This document shows, in pieces, positions 33,143-41,187 of a DNA stretch of 41,614 nucleotides. The notes below the pieces were generated by a model. It saw only the letters and a list, made by a program, of their open reading frames with translations, was not told where the DNA came from and made no database searches. The DNA is from an uncultured Clostridia bacterium. Lineage in GTDB: Bacteria; Bacillota; Clostridia; TANB77; CAG-508. Numbering within the stretch: position 1 is the first letter of the stretch; the number at the start of each line of letters is the position of its first letter. The DNA is taken from positions 1 to 41,614 of the forward strand of contig CANRGT010000014.1 in assembly GCA_947630185.1 (NCBI GenBank). Reading direction: 5' to 3'. The translations under genes were made by a program, and so were the position numbers.

Positions 33143-34657
33143 ATGAAATTTGCAGTTATCGCAAGTTTATTGTTTAGTATTTTAGCTACTATATTATTTT
33201 TTGGTCAAAAATTAGGTATATCAATGTTAATATTTGTGTTACCATTTTTGTGCTTTACAATTTACTTACTAGAAAAATATAAAAAAGTAAAAAACAGAAG
33301 AGGGTATTTAATAGGAATAGCCATAATCCTACTTTCAATAACATATGCAATTTATCAAAATACATTCTTTAAAGTATTAAATATTTTAGTTATGTTAATC
33401 TTATATGGAATTATGTTAATTGATACAATGCAAGCAAAATATCAACTAGAGTTTGTAATAAGAAGGATTTGTGTACTTTTTACGAAACCAATTCTATACA
33501 TTTCAAAAGTTTGGTATTTAATTAAAAAAGTTTTTCCAATAAAGCAAAACGTAGATAAATTAGAGTCAAAAAATAAAAAAATGATTGAACAAATTATAGT
33601 AGGAATTGTTGCATCTGTACCATTACTTATAATAGTTACAATGCTACTAGCATCTGCAGATGCTGATTTCGCAAATGGAATAGGCAGTATATTTTGGGGA
33701 TTAATAGAAAAAATTAATCAAATGTTAGATAAAAAAGTATGGCTTGAAATTTGTATGAGAGTGAGTATCACAGTAGTTTTAACTATATATTTAATAAGTT
33801 TTATAATGAACTTATTAAAGAAAAATCCATGGAGCAACAAAGAAGAAAAGGCTATACAAATTAAAGTAGAAACCATTATTTTAAATACAATAGTAACAAT
33901 TCTTAACTTTATATATATTGCGTTTTGTATAATACAAGTTAAAAGCTTACTTCAAGTGGAAAATGGAACATTTTCATATGCGCATTATGCAAGAGAAGGA
34001 TTTTTTCAACTAATGGCAGTTTCCATAATTAACTTTGTGATTATGGTAGTAACAACTAAAAATACAATTCAAAGTACAAAATATCAAATTTATTATAGAA
34101 AATTCATGAATTTAGTTTTAGCTATTGCTACAATTATAATTTTAATATCAGCATTTTTAAGAATGAACTTATATGGTGAAGCATATGGTTATACATTTTT
34201 AAGAATTTTAGTTTACTTTGCATTAATAACAGAAGGAATTTTAATGATTCCAACTATTATTTATATTTTAAAAGATAATTTCATGCCATGGAAATCATAT
34301 TTAATTATTGTAACAGTAATGTATTTAGTAATGAATTTTAGCAATATATCACAAATAATAGCTAAACAAAATATTAATAGATATTTAAATGATATTGACA
34401 ATGTTTCTTTAGATGTCGTATATTTAATGCAAACAAAAGAAGATGGATTAGAAGAAGTAATAAAATTGTATGAAAAAACAGATGATGCAAAATTAAAATA
34501 TCAATTAGAATTATATTTTAAAGACTTAAAGGAAAAATTATCAGAAGAAGATAGTTTCACTCAATGGAATTATTCAAGATGGAATGCTAGAAAACTATTA
34601 GAGAATATCGAATTTGAAAACAATAGCTATAATCCAAATTTTAGAAGGCAATATTAA
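33143..34657 (+). CDS. Multi-pass membrane protein, DUF4173/DUF4153-like
   Basis: A 504-aa protein with about ten to eleven hydrophobic helices and a soluble C-terminus. The segment MNLYGEAYGYTFLRILVYF and the later IIAKQNINRYLNDID resemble the conserved Y-G-x-T-x-x-R and A-x-x-N-x-x-R patterns of DUF4173. Its function is unknown; relatives often lie near small regulators and DUF2975 proteins, as here. GAAAGAGGGAATT precedes the ATG. It is followed 108 bp later by the DUF2975 gene. Confidence 0.75.
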   Translation: MKFAVIASLLFSILATILFFGQKLGISMLIFVLPFLCFTIYLLEKYKKVKNRRGYLIGIAIILLSITYAIYQNTFFKVLNILVMLILYGIMLIDTMQAKYQLEFVIRRICVLFTKPILYISKVWYLIKKVFPIKQNVDKLESKNKKMIEQIIVGIVASVPLLIIVTMLLASADADFANGIGSIFWGLIEKINQMLDKKVWLEICMRVSITVVLTIYLISFIMNLLKKNPWSNKEEKAIQIKVETIILNTIVTILNFIYIAFCIIQVKSLLQVENGTFSYAHYAREGFFQLMAVSIINFVIMVVTTKNTIQSTKYQIYYRKFMNLVLAIATIIILISAFLRMNLYGEAYGYTFLRILVYFALITEGILMIPTIIYILKDNFMPWKSYLIIVTVMYLVMNFSNISQIIAKQNINRYLNDIDNVSLDVVYLMQTKEDGLEEVIKLYEKTDDAKLKYQLELYFKDLKEKLSEEDSFTQWNYSRWNARKLLENIEFENNSYNPNFRRQY

Positions 34658-34765
34658 AAACATAATTAAAGGTGTTAAAATATAAATAATGTGTTTATAA
34701 AAAATATATTTATATAATTTATACAAATAAACATTATGAACATATCATGAGAGGGGAGAAAAAAC

Positions 34766-35221
34766 ATGAAAGTAAAAGGGGAGAAAAGTTTAAGTACATT
34801 TATTGAATTATGCTTAAAACTACTATTTGTTATTGGAATTATTATAGTATTAGGGCTTCCATACATATTACAGAAATATTCAGAATGGATGCATCCACAA
34901 ATTAATTACTATCCAGCACTTGCAATACTATATGCATCAGGTGTTCCAGCACTTATAATAGTATATAGATTTATAAAAATATTCCATACGCTAGGAGAAG
35001 GTGATCCATTTAAAAATGAAAATGTACAAAACTTAAACATAATTTCAATTTGCTCACTAATAATTATGATAGAATTTATTATAGGAATTTTCTTTATCAC
35101 ATCAGTTTTTGCAGTAGTTATTATAGGAATATTTGCAGTAGCATGGCTTGGAGCATATATTTTATCTGAATTATTAAAAGAGGCAATTCAATATAAAGAA
35201 GAAAATGAATTAACTATTTAA
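34766..35221 (+). CDS. DUF2975 membrane protein
   Basis: A 151-aa protein with four predicted helices (about 15-35, 52-70, 92-112, 114-138) and the family's conserved middle segment FHTLGEGDPFKNENVQNL. DUF2975 proteins are nearly always paired with a YozG-type HTH regulator, and one starts 18 bp downstream. The pair may act as a membrane sensor/regulator module, though no mechanism is established. AGAGGGGAG lies before the ATG. Confidence 0.88.
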   Translation: MKVKGEKSLSTFIELCLKLLFVIGIIIVLGLPYILQKYSEWMHPQINYYPALAILYASGVPALIIVYRFIKIFHTLGEGDPFKNENVQNLNIISICSLIIMIEFIIGIFFITSVFAVVIIGIFAVAWLGAYILSELLKEAIQYKEENELTI

Positions 35222-35239
35222 AAAGAAAGGATGAGGAGG

Positions 35240-35453
35240 ATGGCTATTATTGTAAATTTAGATGTGATGATGGCAAAAAGAAAAATATCTTCTTCAGAGC
35301 TTTCTGAAAAGATAGGAATTTCTATGGCGAATTTATCTATTTTGAAAACTAATAAGGGAAAAGCAATTCGCTTTTCTACATTAGATGCAATCTGTAAAGT
35401 GCTAGATTGTCAACCACGGAGATATTTTGGAGTGGAGAGATGAAGAGAAATAA
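35240..35453 (+). CDS. YozG-like XRE helix-turn-helix regulator, with a +1 shift at an in-frame CGG
   Basis: A 70-aa regulator, partner of DUF2975. The HTH spans about 10-60 (SSELSEKIGISMANLSILKT). Read in the zero frame it would end DCQPRRYFGVER at 35443. At CGG (35417-35419), skipping the C gives DCQPGDILEWRDEEK and a stop at 35453. That is the invariant end of this family (C-Q-P-G-D-I-L-E), so the shifted product is almost certainly the real one. Start 35240 fits the family beginning (M-x-I-x-V-N-L-D) and AAAGG 9 nt upstream; the ATG at 35231 falls within the ribosome binding region. Confidence 0.9.
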
Positions 35454-35504
35454 ACTTAATTTTTTTAAGAGCAAGGCAACAAAATCAAAATAATTATTTG
35501 TATA

Positions 35505-35541
35505 AAAATGCTAATGAAGGGAATACTTTCATTAGCATTTT
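35505..35541 (+). terminator. Terminator after the yozG-like gene
   Basis: Stem AAATGCTAATGAA / TTTCATTAGCATTT around an 8-nt loop, followed by a T-run. Confidence 0.85.
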
Positions 35542-35686
35542 AAATTGCAATTTTTTAATTTAATTGAAAATTGAAAGTGTTCCTTTATAAATAATTACTT
35601 AATATTCAAATTAAAAAAAGATTTAATAGAAATTCAAGAAAATGTTTTACATAATTAAATTATGTAAAACAGAAAAGAGGGTAGAA

Positions 35687-37262
35687 ATGGCATCATATTG
35701 GATAAATAGTGTAAAAGAAGAAAAACAAAAATTTGAAAGCTTAAAAAAAGATGAAGAAGCAGATGTATGTATTATTGGTGGAGGACTTACAGGACTTTCA
35801 ACAGCATATTATCTATCAAAAACAAATTTAAGAGTGGTATTATTAGAAAAAGCAGAATTATGTACACATACTACTCGGAAACTCAACTGCTAAAATAACA
35901 AGTCAGCATGGGCTTTTTTATGATTATCTTTTAAATTCACAGGGAAAGGAAAAAGCAAAACGATATTTAGAAGCAAATGAGAAAGCAATTAAAAATATAG
36001 AAGAAATAATAAAAGAAGAACAAATAGAGTGTGAATTTGAAAAACAAGATGCTTATGTATTTACGCAGGAAAAGCAAGAAATTCCTAAAATAAAAAAAGA
36101 GGTAGAAGCGGTAAATAGTTTAGGTCTAGATGCAGAATTTGTAGAAGAAATAGAACTTCCACTTTCGATTTTAGGAGCAATAAAATTCAAAAATCAAGCA
36201 CAATTTAACCCTTGCAAATATGCAGAGGGTTTAGTAAATTCAATGCAAAATAATAATACAGAAGTTTCTAAAAATAAAAAAGATGATATAGAATTTGTTG
36301 AAAAACCTAAGAAACAGGGAAGTGTCAAAATTTTTGAAAAAACAAAAGCAGTAGATGTAAAAAAAGAAAATGACGAATATGAAGTTATAACAGAAACAGG
36401 TAGCAAAGTAAAAGCAAAATATGTTGTAATTGCAACACATTATCCAATTATAAACTTCCCGGGATATTACTTTTTAAAAATGTATCAGTCTATGTCATAT
36501 GTTATTGCAGTAGAAGTTCCAAATGAACTATTTAAAGGAATGTATATAAATAGCGAATTACCAACGATGTCTTTTAGAATGACAAAAGATGGTGATAAAT
36601 GCTTACTAATTGTTGCAGGTTTGGACCATAAAACAGGTGAAAAAGATGATATGTCTGATAAATATAATAAACTTTTGGAAATAGCAAAACAAATTTATCC
36701 AGATAGCAAAATCAAATATAAGTGGTGTACAGAGGACTGTATTTCACTAGATAAAATTCCATATATAGGTGAATTCTCAAACTTGATGCCAAATGTTTAT
36801 GTTGGTACTGGTTATAAAAAATGGGGAATAACAACTTCTAATATAGCTGCAAATATTATAGTAGACAAAATTTTAGGGAAAGTAAACGCCGATGAAGAAG
36901 TATTTACTGCTACGAGATTAAAACCAATTAAAAACTATCAAGAAATGGGAAACATGATAAAGGAAGTAGTAAAATCATTAGTTATTGAAAAATTTAAAAT
37001 TCCAGAAGCTACTTTAAAAGAAATAAAAGAGGGAGATGCAAGAGTAGTAGAAGTAGATGGAAAAAAGATAGGCATTTTTAAAGAAGCCGAAGGAAAATTA
37101 TATGCAGTTAAGCCAGTATGCACACATTTAGGCTGTGAACTAACATGGAATAACTTAGAAAAAACATGGGATTGCCCATGCCATGGTTCAAGGTTTGATT
37201 ATACAGGTAAATCAATTTATGCACCGAGCATTTATGAGTTGGAAAAAGTGGAAATAGAATAA
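35687..37262 (+). CDS. FAD-dependent oxidoreductase with C-terminal Rieske domain, with a +1 shift at an in-frame CGG
   Basis: A 524-aa joined product similar to YhfW-type enzymes. The DAO domain has the FAD motif VCIIGGGLTGLSTAYYL (about 29-45). The C-terminal Rieske [2Fe-2S] domain (about 420-524) has CTHLGC and CPCHGSRFD as cluster ligands. The first 63 codons end LCTHTT and reach CGG at 35876-35878, with a stop soon after. Skipping C35876 gives GNSTAKITSQHGLFYDYLLN, typical of the family (T-G-x-S/T-T-A-K-x-T), and the frame is then open to the end. The start has AGAGGG 9 nt upstream. Substrate unknown; it is a single gene with its own terminator. Confidence 0.92.
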
Positions 37263-37276
37263 TTAATTAAAAGAAA

Positions 37277-37315
37277 AATAAAAGCTTTTGCAAAGAAATG
37301 CAAAAGCTTTTTTAT
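37277..37315 (+). terminator. Terminator of the Rieske gene
   Basis: Stem AAAAGCTTTTGCA / TGCAAAAGCTTTT with an AAGAAA loop, then T-run. Confidence 0.88.
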
Positions 37316-37319
37316 ATTT

Positions 37320-37396
37320 TGGTGTAGCTGAAGGGATTTGAACCCCCAACCGCCTGGTTCGTAGCCAGGTACTCTATCCAGTTGAGCTACAGCTAC
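37320..37396 (-). tRNA. tRNA-Arg (ACG)
   Basis: On the minus strand, acceptor GTAGCTG pairs with CAGCTAC, and the anticodon loop in CCTGGCTACGAACCAGG gives ACG (plus-strand 37360-37362). CCA is encoded. With inosine at position 34 it reads CGT, CGC and CGA but not CGG, which matters for the CGG frameshift pattern. Confidence 0.96.
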
Positions 37397-37456
37397 ATAA
37401 CATAACTATTATAGCATGAACATTAAAAATATTCAATGGAAAATTTCAAAAAAATC

Positions 37457-37485
37457 TTGCAAAGTGAGAAAAAATATGTTATAGT
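37457..37485 (+). promoter_or_regulatory. Promoter of tRNA-Pro
   Basis: -35 TTGCAA (37457-37462), a 17-nt spacer, -10 TATAGT (37480-37485), 20 nt before the tRNA. Confidence 0.65.
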
Positions 37486-37504
37486 ATATAAGTACCTAAA
37501 AAAT

Positions 37505-37580
37505 CGAGGCGTAGCGCAGTTGGTAGCGCGCGTGGTTTGGGACCATGAGGTCGCAGGTTCGATCCCTGTCGCCTCGACCA
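37505..37580 (+). tRNA. tRNA-Pro (TGG)
   Basis: Acceptor CGAGGCG (37505-37511) pairs with CGCCTCG (37570-37576). The anticodon loop TTTGGGA gives TGG, the T-loop is GTTCGATCC, and CCA is encoded at 37578-37580. It is the probable integration target of the element that follows. Confidence 0.96.
37546..37580 (+). other. Probable attachment site (attL) of the integrated element
   Basis: A tyrosine integrase gene points into the 3' end of tRNA-Pro with only 66 bp between. That is the usual geometry when the att core is the 3' half of a tRNA gene. The other copy should lie beyond the right edge, so the exact core cannot be set. Confidence 0.55.
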
Positions 37581-37587
37581 AAAGCTT

Positions 37588-37630
37588 AGAGTAGCAAGGA
37601 TTTGAAAGAAAACTTGCTACTCTATTTTTT
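37588..37630 (+). terminator. Terminator after tRNA-Pro
   Basis: Stem AGAGTAGCAAG / CTTGCTACTCT followed by ATTTTTT. It lies between the att region and the integrase stop codon. Confidence 0.85.
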
Positions 37631-37646
37631 ATAATTTAACACCTTT

Positions 37647-38845
37647 TTAACACTTTAGTTTTTGATTAAGTAGATTAACTGCTTGTTTTTTTGTTTCTGG
37701 AAATACGTGTACATATATCTGCGAAGTTGTATTTATGTCAGCATGACCTAATAATTCTTGAACTGTTTTTATATCTGCTCCAGCTTGAAATAACAAAGAA
37801 GCATAACTGTGTCTTAAAGAATGCCATTTTTTATATTCTATTTTATTTTCTTGTAAAAATTTTTTCCATTGTTTTAATAAATTTGAGCTGTCTAATGGGG
37901 TACAACAAGAAGTAGTAAAAAGTAGAGATGTATTATCAAATATTTTGTTTTGCTTTTTCCACTTATCTTGTTGAATAGTTTTATATTTTTTTATGACATT
38001 AATTATTACATCTGGTAGCTCAATTGTTCTTATACTGTTTACTGTTTTAGGAGTTACTAATTTACTTTCCCATCCATCACTTTTTTTATCTTTAAATTTT
38101 TTTATTTTTAACAATTGCTTTTTTACTTTAACATCTTCATCAATATTTTGATTTTGTAAACCTAAAATTTCTCCTTGACGCAAACCACTGCCTAATTCTA
38201 ATAATATCATATAGTATAGATAATCTTCTGAGCCTTCATTTATGTTACGATGACATATTTTTATTATTTTATCAATAGTATCATTATCAAAAATTTCTAT
38301 ATCTTCATTTTCTTCTAATTCATCAAAATTGTCATTTTTAAGTTTAGGAATTGAAATAAACTTACATGGATTTTTAAAACAATATCCTTCTTGAATTGCA
38401 TAATCAAAAGCACCTTTTAAAACTTTGTTTAAATTTTTAAGTTGACTTTCAGTCTTTCCATTTTCAGACAATTCATTATAATATTTCTGAATATTTATAG
38501 TTTTGCAAGAAAAAACCTTTAAATAGCCTATATCACTATCTTTAATATAGTTTCTATAAATACCCTCATACTTAGCAAAAGAACCGAGGTTTAAAATTAG
38601 AATCTTTTAATTTTATTTCATATAACCAAGTTGCAGTTAAAGAGTTTATATCCATATCCTTATAATCTGCATTCATACCGTTTATTTATGCTTTCCATAA
38701 ATTCATCTGCTTTTTGGTTGGCTTCATTAATACCAGAACCATAAAATTGCTTTTTAATAGGTGTGCCATCAGCTTTTTTTCCAATGGTTCTTGTTACTCT
38801 ATAATAATCTTTTCCATTAACTTGAAAATTCGTTTTCTTTGCCAT
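37647..38845 (-). CDS. int: Tyrosine-type site-specific integrase, with two +1 shifts at in-frame CGG codons
   Basis: A 398-aa joined product. Residues 1-55 are an N-terminal arm-binding domain ([19 protein letters not shown]). CGG at minus-strand 38680-38678 (codon 56) would stop the frame; skipping its C gives [21 protein letters not shown], part of the SAM-like core-binding domain. A second CGG at 38586-38584 follows KDSNFKP; skipping that C gives [20 protein letters not shown]. The catalytic domain then runs to 37647 with the first Arg in [14 protein letters not shown]-x-x-R in [15 protein letters not shown], and the Tyr nucleophile in SQIYVHV. This is a complete Tn916/phage-type integrase apart from the two sites. 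ACGGAGG lies before the start. It follows the repressor gene on the same strand. Confidence 0.92.
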
Positions 38846-38873
38846 ATAAAAACCTCCGTTCGTAATGTATTTT

Positions 38874-38906
38874 GAAAAAATTAAATGCCATATATTAGCA
38901 TTTAAT
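38874..38906 (-). terminator. Hairpin/terminator between repressor and integrase genes
   Basis: Stem ATTAAATGC / GCATTTAAT, followed by TTTTTT when read on the minus strand. It would limit read-through from the repressor gene into int. Confidence 0.7.
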
Positions 38907-38924
38907 ATTTTGTTTAATAAAAAA

Positions 38925-39884
38925 TTATTTCATTTCCATTTTGCCGATATATTTTCCTAATATTTTAATGCTATCTTTTTTGGGGTCTATGATTATTGGT
39001 TCAAATTCATCGGAATTACTTTGTGGTTCAAGCATAATGTAACCATTATTTAAAGTTTTAAATTTCTTTAATGTTGCATCATAGCCATTTACAAGAACAA
39101 CAGCTACCTCTCCATTTTCAACTACATCAGTTTTACGAATTAAGGCAAATGCACCGTTTTTCACTAGCTTATTCATACTTTCGCCATTAACTTTTAAGAA
39201 AAAGCACTCTTCTGGATTTATAATATTCATAAGTTCTGGGTCAATTGGGATTTTTCCTTCAATACATTCCTCAACCCAGTTAGGTTGTCCTGCTGCAATT
39301 CTGCCATAAACGGGACACATATAATATTTCAAAGCTGTGTCAATAGTGTTCGAAACTTTTTTGTTCAGTAATGAAGAGTAATAAATAAATGTATTTTTAT
39401 TCTTTAAATCTTCAATCATCTCTTTAATAATTATATTTATCAATGTTCTTACCTTTTTGCTTTTATTTTGGTCAAAAGAGTTAACATATGAATTAATTTG
39501 TTTCTTTTTTTCTTTTACATTTTGAAAATTAACATCAGACAATGTGTTAACTATAAAATCTATATCTTTTTCCTTTAAATTACATGGAATTACATATTCG
39601 TAATAATATCTATCTATAGTTTTTAATATAAGTATTTTATTTTGATTATGGTTATAATTATCAAATTCTTCTTGCTCTGTCTTAAAATCGCTATTGCCAG
39701 TTAACCATTCTAATTGAACACCTGCATACTTGGCAATTTTTTTTAATGACTCAACAGATGGTTTTGAGCGCCCTGTTTTCCAATCTGTAATATTACCAGC
39801 GCCTAATCCAGCATTAATAGCATATTCTTTAGCTGTTAATCCACTTTCTTGAACTAATTGCAAAATTTTATCTATAGTATCCAT
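38925..39884 (-). CDS. Phage-type repressor, XRE HTH plus S24 autopeptidase (CI/LexA-like)
   Basis: A 319-aa protein. The HTH spans about 5-62 (LTAKEYAINAGLGAGNITDWKT, WKTGRSKPS), the middle is helical and Lys/Asn-rich, and the C-terminal S24 domain is intact: scissile Ala198-Gly199 in YGRIAAGQP, catalytic Ser236 (VNGESM) and Lys273 (ATLKKF). It should be cleavable in the RecA-dependent or antirepressor-triggered manner known for CI/LexA proteins. Its HTH is clearly paralogous to the divergent small protein at 40168 (shared ITDWKTGRSKPS and VQLEWLTG), implying both bind the same operators. ATTCGGAGG lies upstream of the ATG. Confidence 0.93.
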   Translation of the reverse strand: MDTIDKILQLVQESGLTAKEYAINAGLGAGNITDWKTGRSKPSVESLKKIAKYAGVQLEWLTGNSDFKTEQEEFDNYNHNQNKILILKTIDRYYYEYVIPCNLKEKDIDFIVNTLSDVNFQNVKEKKKQINSYVNSFDQNKSKKVRTLINIIIKEMIEDLKNKNTFIYYSSLLNKKVSNTIDTALKYYMCPVYGRIAAGQPNWVEECIEGKIPIDPELMNIINPEECFFLKVNGESMNKLVKNGAFALIRKTDVVENGEVAVVLVNGYDATLKKFKTLNNGYIMLEPQSNSDEFEPIIIDPKKDSIKILGKYIGKMEMK

Positions 39885-39926
39885 TCGTAAACCTCCGAAT
39901 TTTTTTAAAAAAATGTAAAATTACTA

Positions 39927-39955
39927 TTGACAAATCGTATATATACGATTATAAT
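39927..39955 (+). promoter_or_regulatory. Rightward (lytic/early) promoter of the element
   Basis: Consensus -35 TTGACA (39927-39932), a 17-nt spacer filled by the operator palindrome, -10 TATAAT (39950-39955). It drives the Cro-like, antirepressor and downstream genes over a leader of about 205 nt. That leader contains the hairpin GCACACT...AGTGTGC near 39993-40027. Confidence 0.8.
39933..39950. promoter_or_regulatory. Operator O1 (18-bp perfect palindrome)
   Basis: AATCGTATATATACGATT is perfectly self-complementary and lies between -35 and -10 of the rightward promoter, where a bound repressor would block RNA polymerase. Confidence 0.75.
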
Positions 39956-40041
39956 AACAATATCAAAAGTAAATCACAGAATAAATTAGTAAAGCACACT
40001 ATTGAAACTTGGCGGAATCAAGTGTGCCATACTAACTAGAC

Positions 40042-40054
40042 AAATACGATAATC
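40042..40054. promoter_or_regulatory. Operator-like half site O2
   Basis: AAATACGATAATC contains the TACGATAA half-site of O1. It lies midway between the two convergent promoters. Confidence 0.4.
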
Positions 40055-40097
40055 AAGCATTTTTTTAAACACAATAAGTGTTTTTTGTTCTTGCTTA

Positions 40098-40113
40098 ATT
40101 CGTATATTACTAT
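40098..40113. promoter_or_regulatory. Operator-like site O3
   Basis: ATTCGTATATTACTAT is an imperfect version of O1 (shared TCGTATAT and AC at the matching distance). It overlaps the -10 box of the leftward promoter. Confidence 0.5.
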
Positions 40114-40140
40114 TTTACTACAATAAATTAAAGATGTCAA
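40112..40140 (-). promoter_or_regulatory. Leftward promoter (repressor/integrase)
   Basis: On the minus strand, -35 TTGACA (40135-40140), a 17-nt spacer, -10 TAAAAT (40112-40117). Transcription towards the repressor gene crosses the rightward promoter, so the two promoters face each other. Confidence 0.65.
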
Positions 40141-40167
40141 GCAAAATTAACAAAAGGAGGTGAAAAA

Positions 40168-40434
40168 ATGCAAAAAACGAAGACAAAAAATGTTACTTTA
40201 AGCAGAATATTTAAGCTTATAAAAGAAAGCAAAATGACGGCCAAGGGCTTTGCAAGTCAAGCAAAAGTTGCTGGAAATAGCATTACAGATTGGAAAACAG
40301 GGCGCTCAAAACCATCAATAGATGCTCTTAGGAAAATAGCTAAAACATATAAAGTACAACTTGAATGGCTTACAGGTGATACCAAATATAGAACAAAAGA
40401 GGAAGAATTTAATAATTTGAAAGAACGGAGATGA
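40168..40434 (+). CDS. Cro-like small XRE regulator of the element
   Basis: An 88-aa DNA-binding protein with HTH at about 10-65 (MTAKGFASQAKVAGNSITDWKT), paralogous to the N-terminal part of the repressor at 38925 but without a peptidase domain, as for Cro. AAAGGAGGTG lies before the ATG. The zero-frame end is KERR, where the penultimate codon but one is CGG at 40426-40428. If the C is skipped as elsewhere in this window, the end becomes KEGDENSK with stop at 40445-40447, giving an ATGA overlap with the next start at 40444. Either end is possible. Confidence 0.85.
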   Translation: MQKTKTKNVTLSRIFKLIKESKMTAKGFASQAKVAGNSITDWKTGRSKPSIDALRKIAKTYKVQLEWLTGDTKYRTKEEEFNNLKERR

Positions 40435-40443
40435 AAATAGCAA

Positions 40444-41187
40444 ATGAATAAGTTAAAAATATTTCAAGATGGATTAATAAAAGTTTATCAAAATGATAGA
40501 CAAGAACAATTAGTAGATGCGAGAGAATTGTTTTATGGATTAAGAGGAGAAGATACTCAAACAAAATTTACTGATTGGATTTCAGAAAAAATAAGTAAAT
40601 ATGGTTTTGTTGAAAATGTTGATTTTACAAGTTTTTCGCAAAAAAACGAAAAAGGAGGAAGACCAACAACAGAATATGCACTTACTTTAGATACTGCAAA
40701 AGAAATAGCTATGGTAGAGAATAATGAGCAAGGTAGAAAAATAAGAAGATATTTCATAAAAGTTGAAAAGAAAGCTAGACAAATGTTTGAAATTCCTAAA
40801 ACATTACCAGAAGCTCTAAGAAAAGCAGCAGAGTTAGCAGAACAACTAGAAAAACAAAAACCCAAAGTGCTATTTGCAGACAGTGTAGAAACTTCAAAGG
40901 ATAGTGTTTTAATAAACGAATTAGCAAAAATATTAAAACAAAATGGAATTGAAATAGGCCAAAATAGATTGTTTGAACAGTTGCGAAATGAAGGATACTT
41001 AATAAAGCAAAAAGGTGAAAATTGGAATTTACCCACACAGAAAGCTATGATTTTAGGACTATTTGAAGTAAAGAAAACAGTTGTAAATAAACCAGATGGA
41101 AAAACTATAGTAAGACCAACAACAAAGGTTACAGGCAAAGGGCAAGTTTATTTTGTAAATAAATTTCTTAGTAAAGAGGTGGTCTAA
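40444..41187 (+). CDS. Phage antirepressor (AntA/AntB-like N-domain, KilAC C-domain)
   Basis: A 247-aa protein. Residues 20-105 resemble the AntA/AntB antirepressor domain (VDARELFYGLRGEDTQTKF, DFTSFSQKNEKGGRP, YALTLDTAKEIAMVE). A short coiled-coil linker (AAELAEQLEKQKPK) is followed by a KilAC/ANT domain (about 140-245, FADSVETSKDSVLINELAKILKQ, IGQNRLFEQLRNEGYL and the C-terminal VTGKGQVYFVNKF). Such proteins bind phage repressors and favour induction. It lies in the early operon behind the Cro-like gene, overlapping the next gene by one base (TAATG). Confidence 0.92.
   Translation: MNKLKIFQDGLIKVYQNDRQEQLVDARELFYGLRGEDTQTKFTDWISEKISKYGFVENVDFTSFSQKNEKGGRPTTEYALTLDTAKEIAMVENNEQGRKIRRYFIKVEKKARQMFEIPKTLPEALRKAAELAEQLEKQKPKVLFADSVETSKDSVLINELAKILKQNGIEIGQNRLFEQLRNEGYLIKQKGENWNLPTQKAMILGLFEVKKTVVNKPDGKTIVRPTTKVTGKGQVYFVNKFLSKEVV

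Noticed and set aside
40557..41138. 193-codon minus-strand open frame opposite the antirepressor gene
   Set aside because: The plus-strand protein has clear AntA/AntB and KilAC features; the opposite frame has no start signal or recognisable domain.
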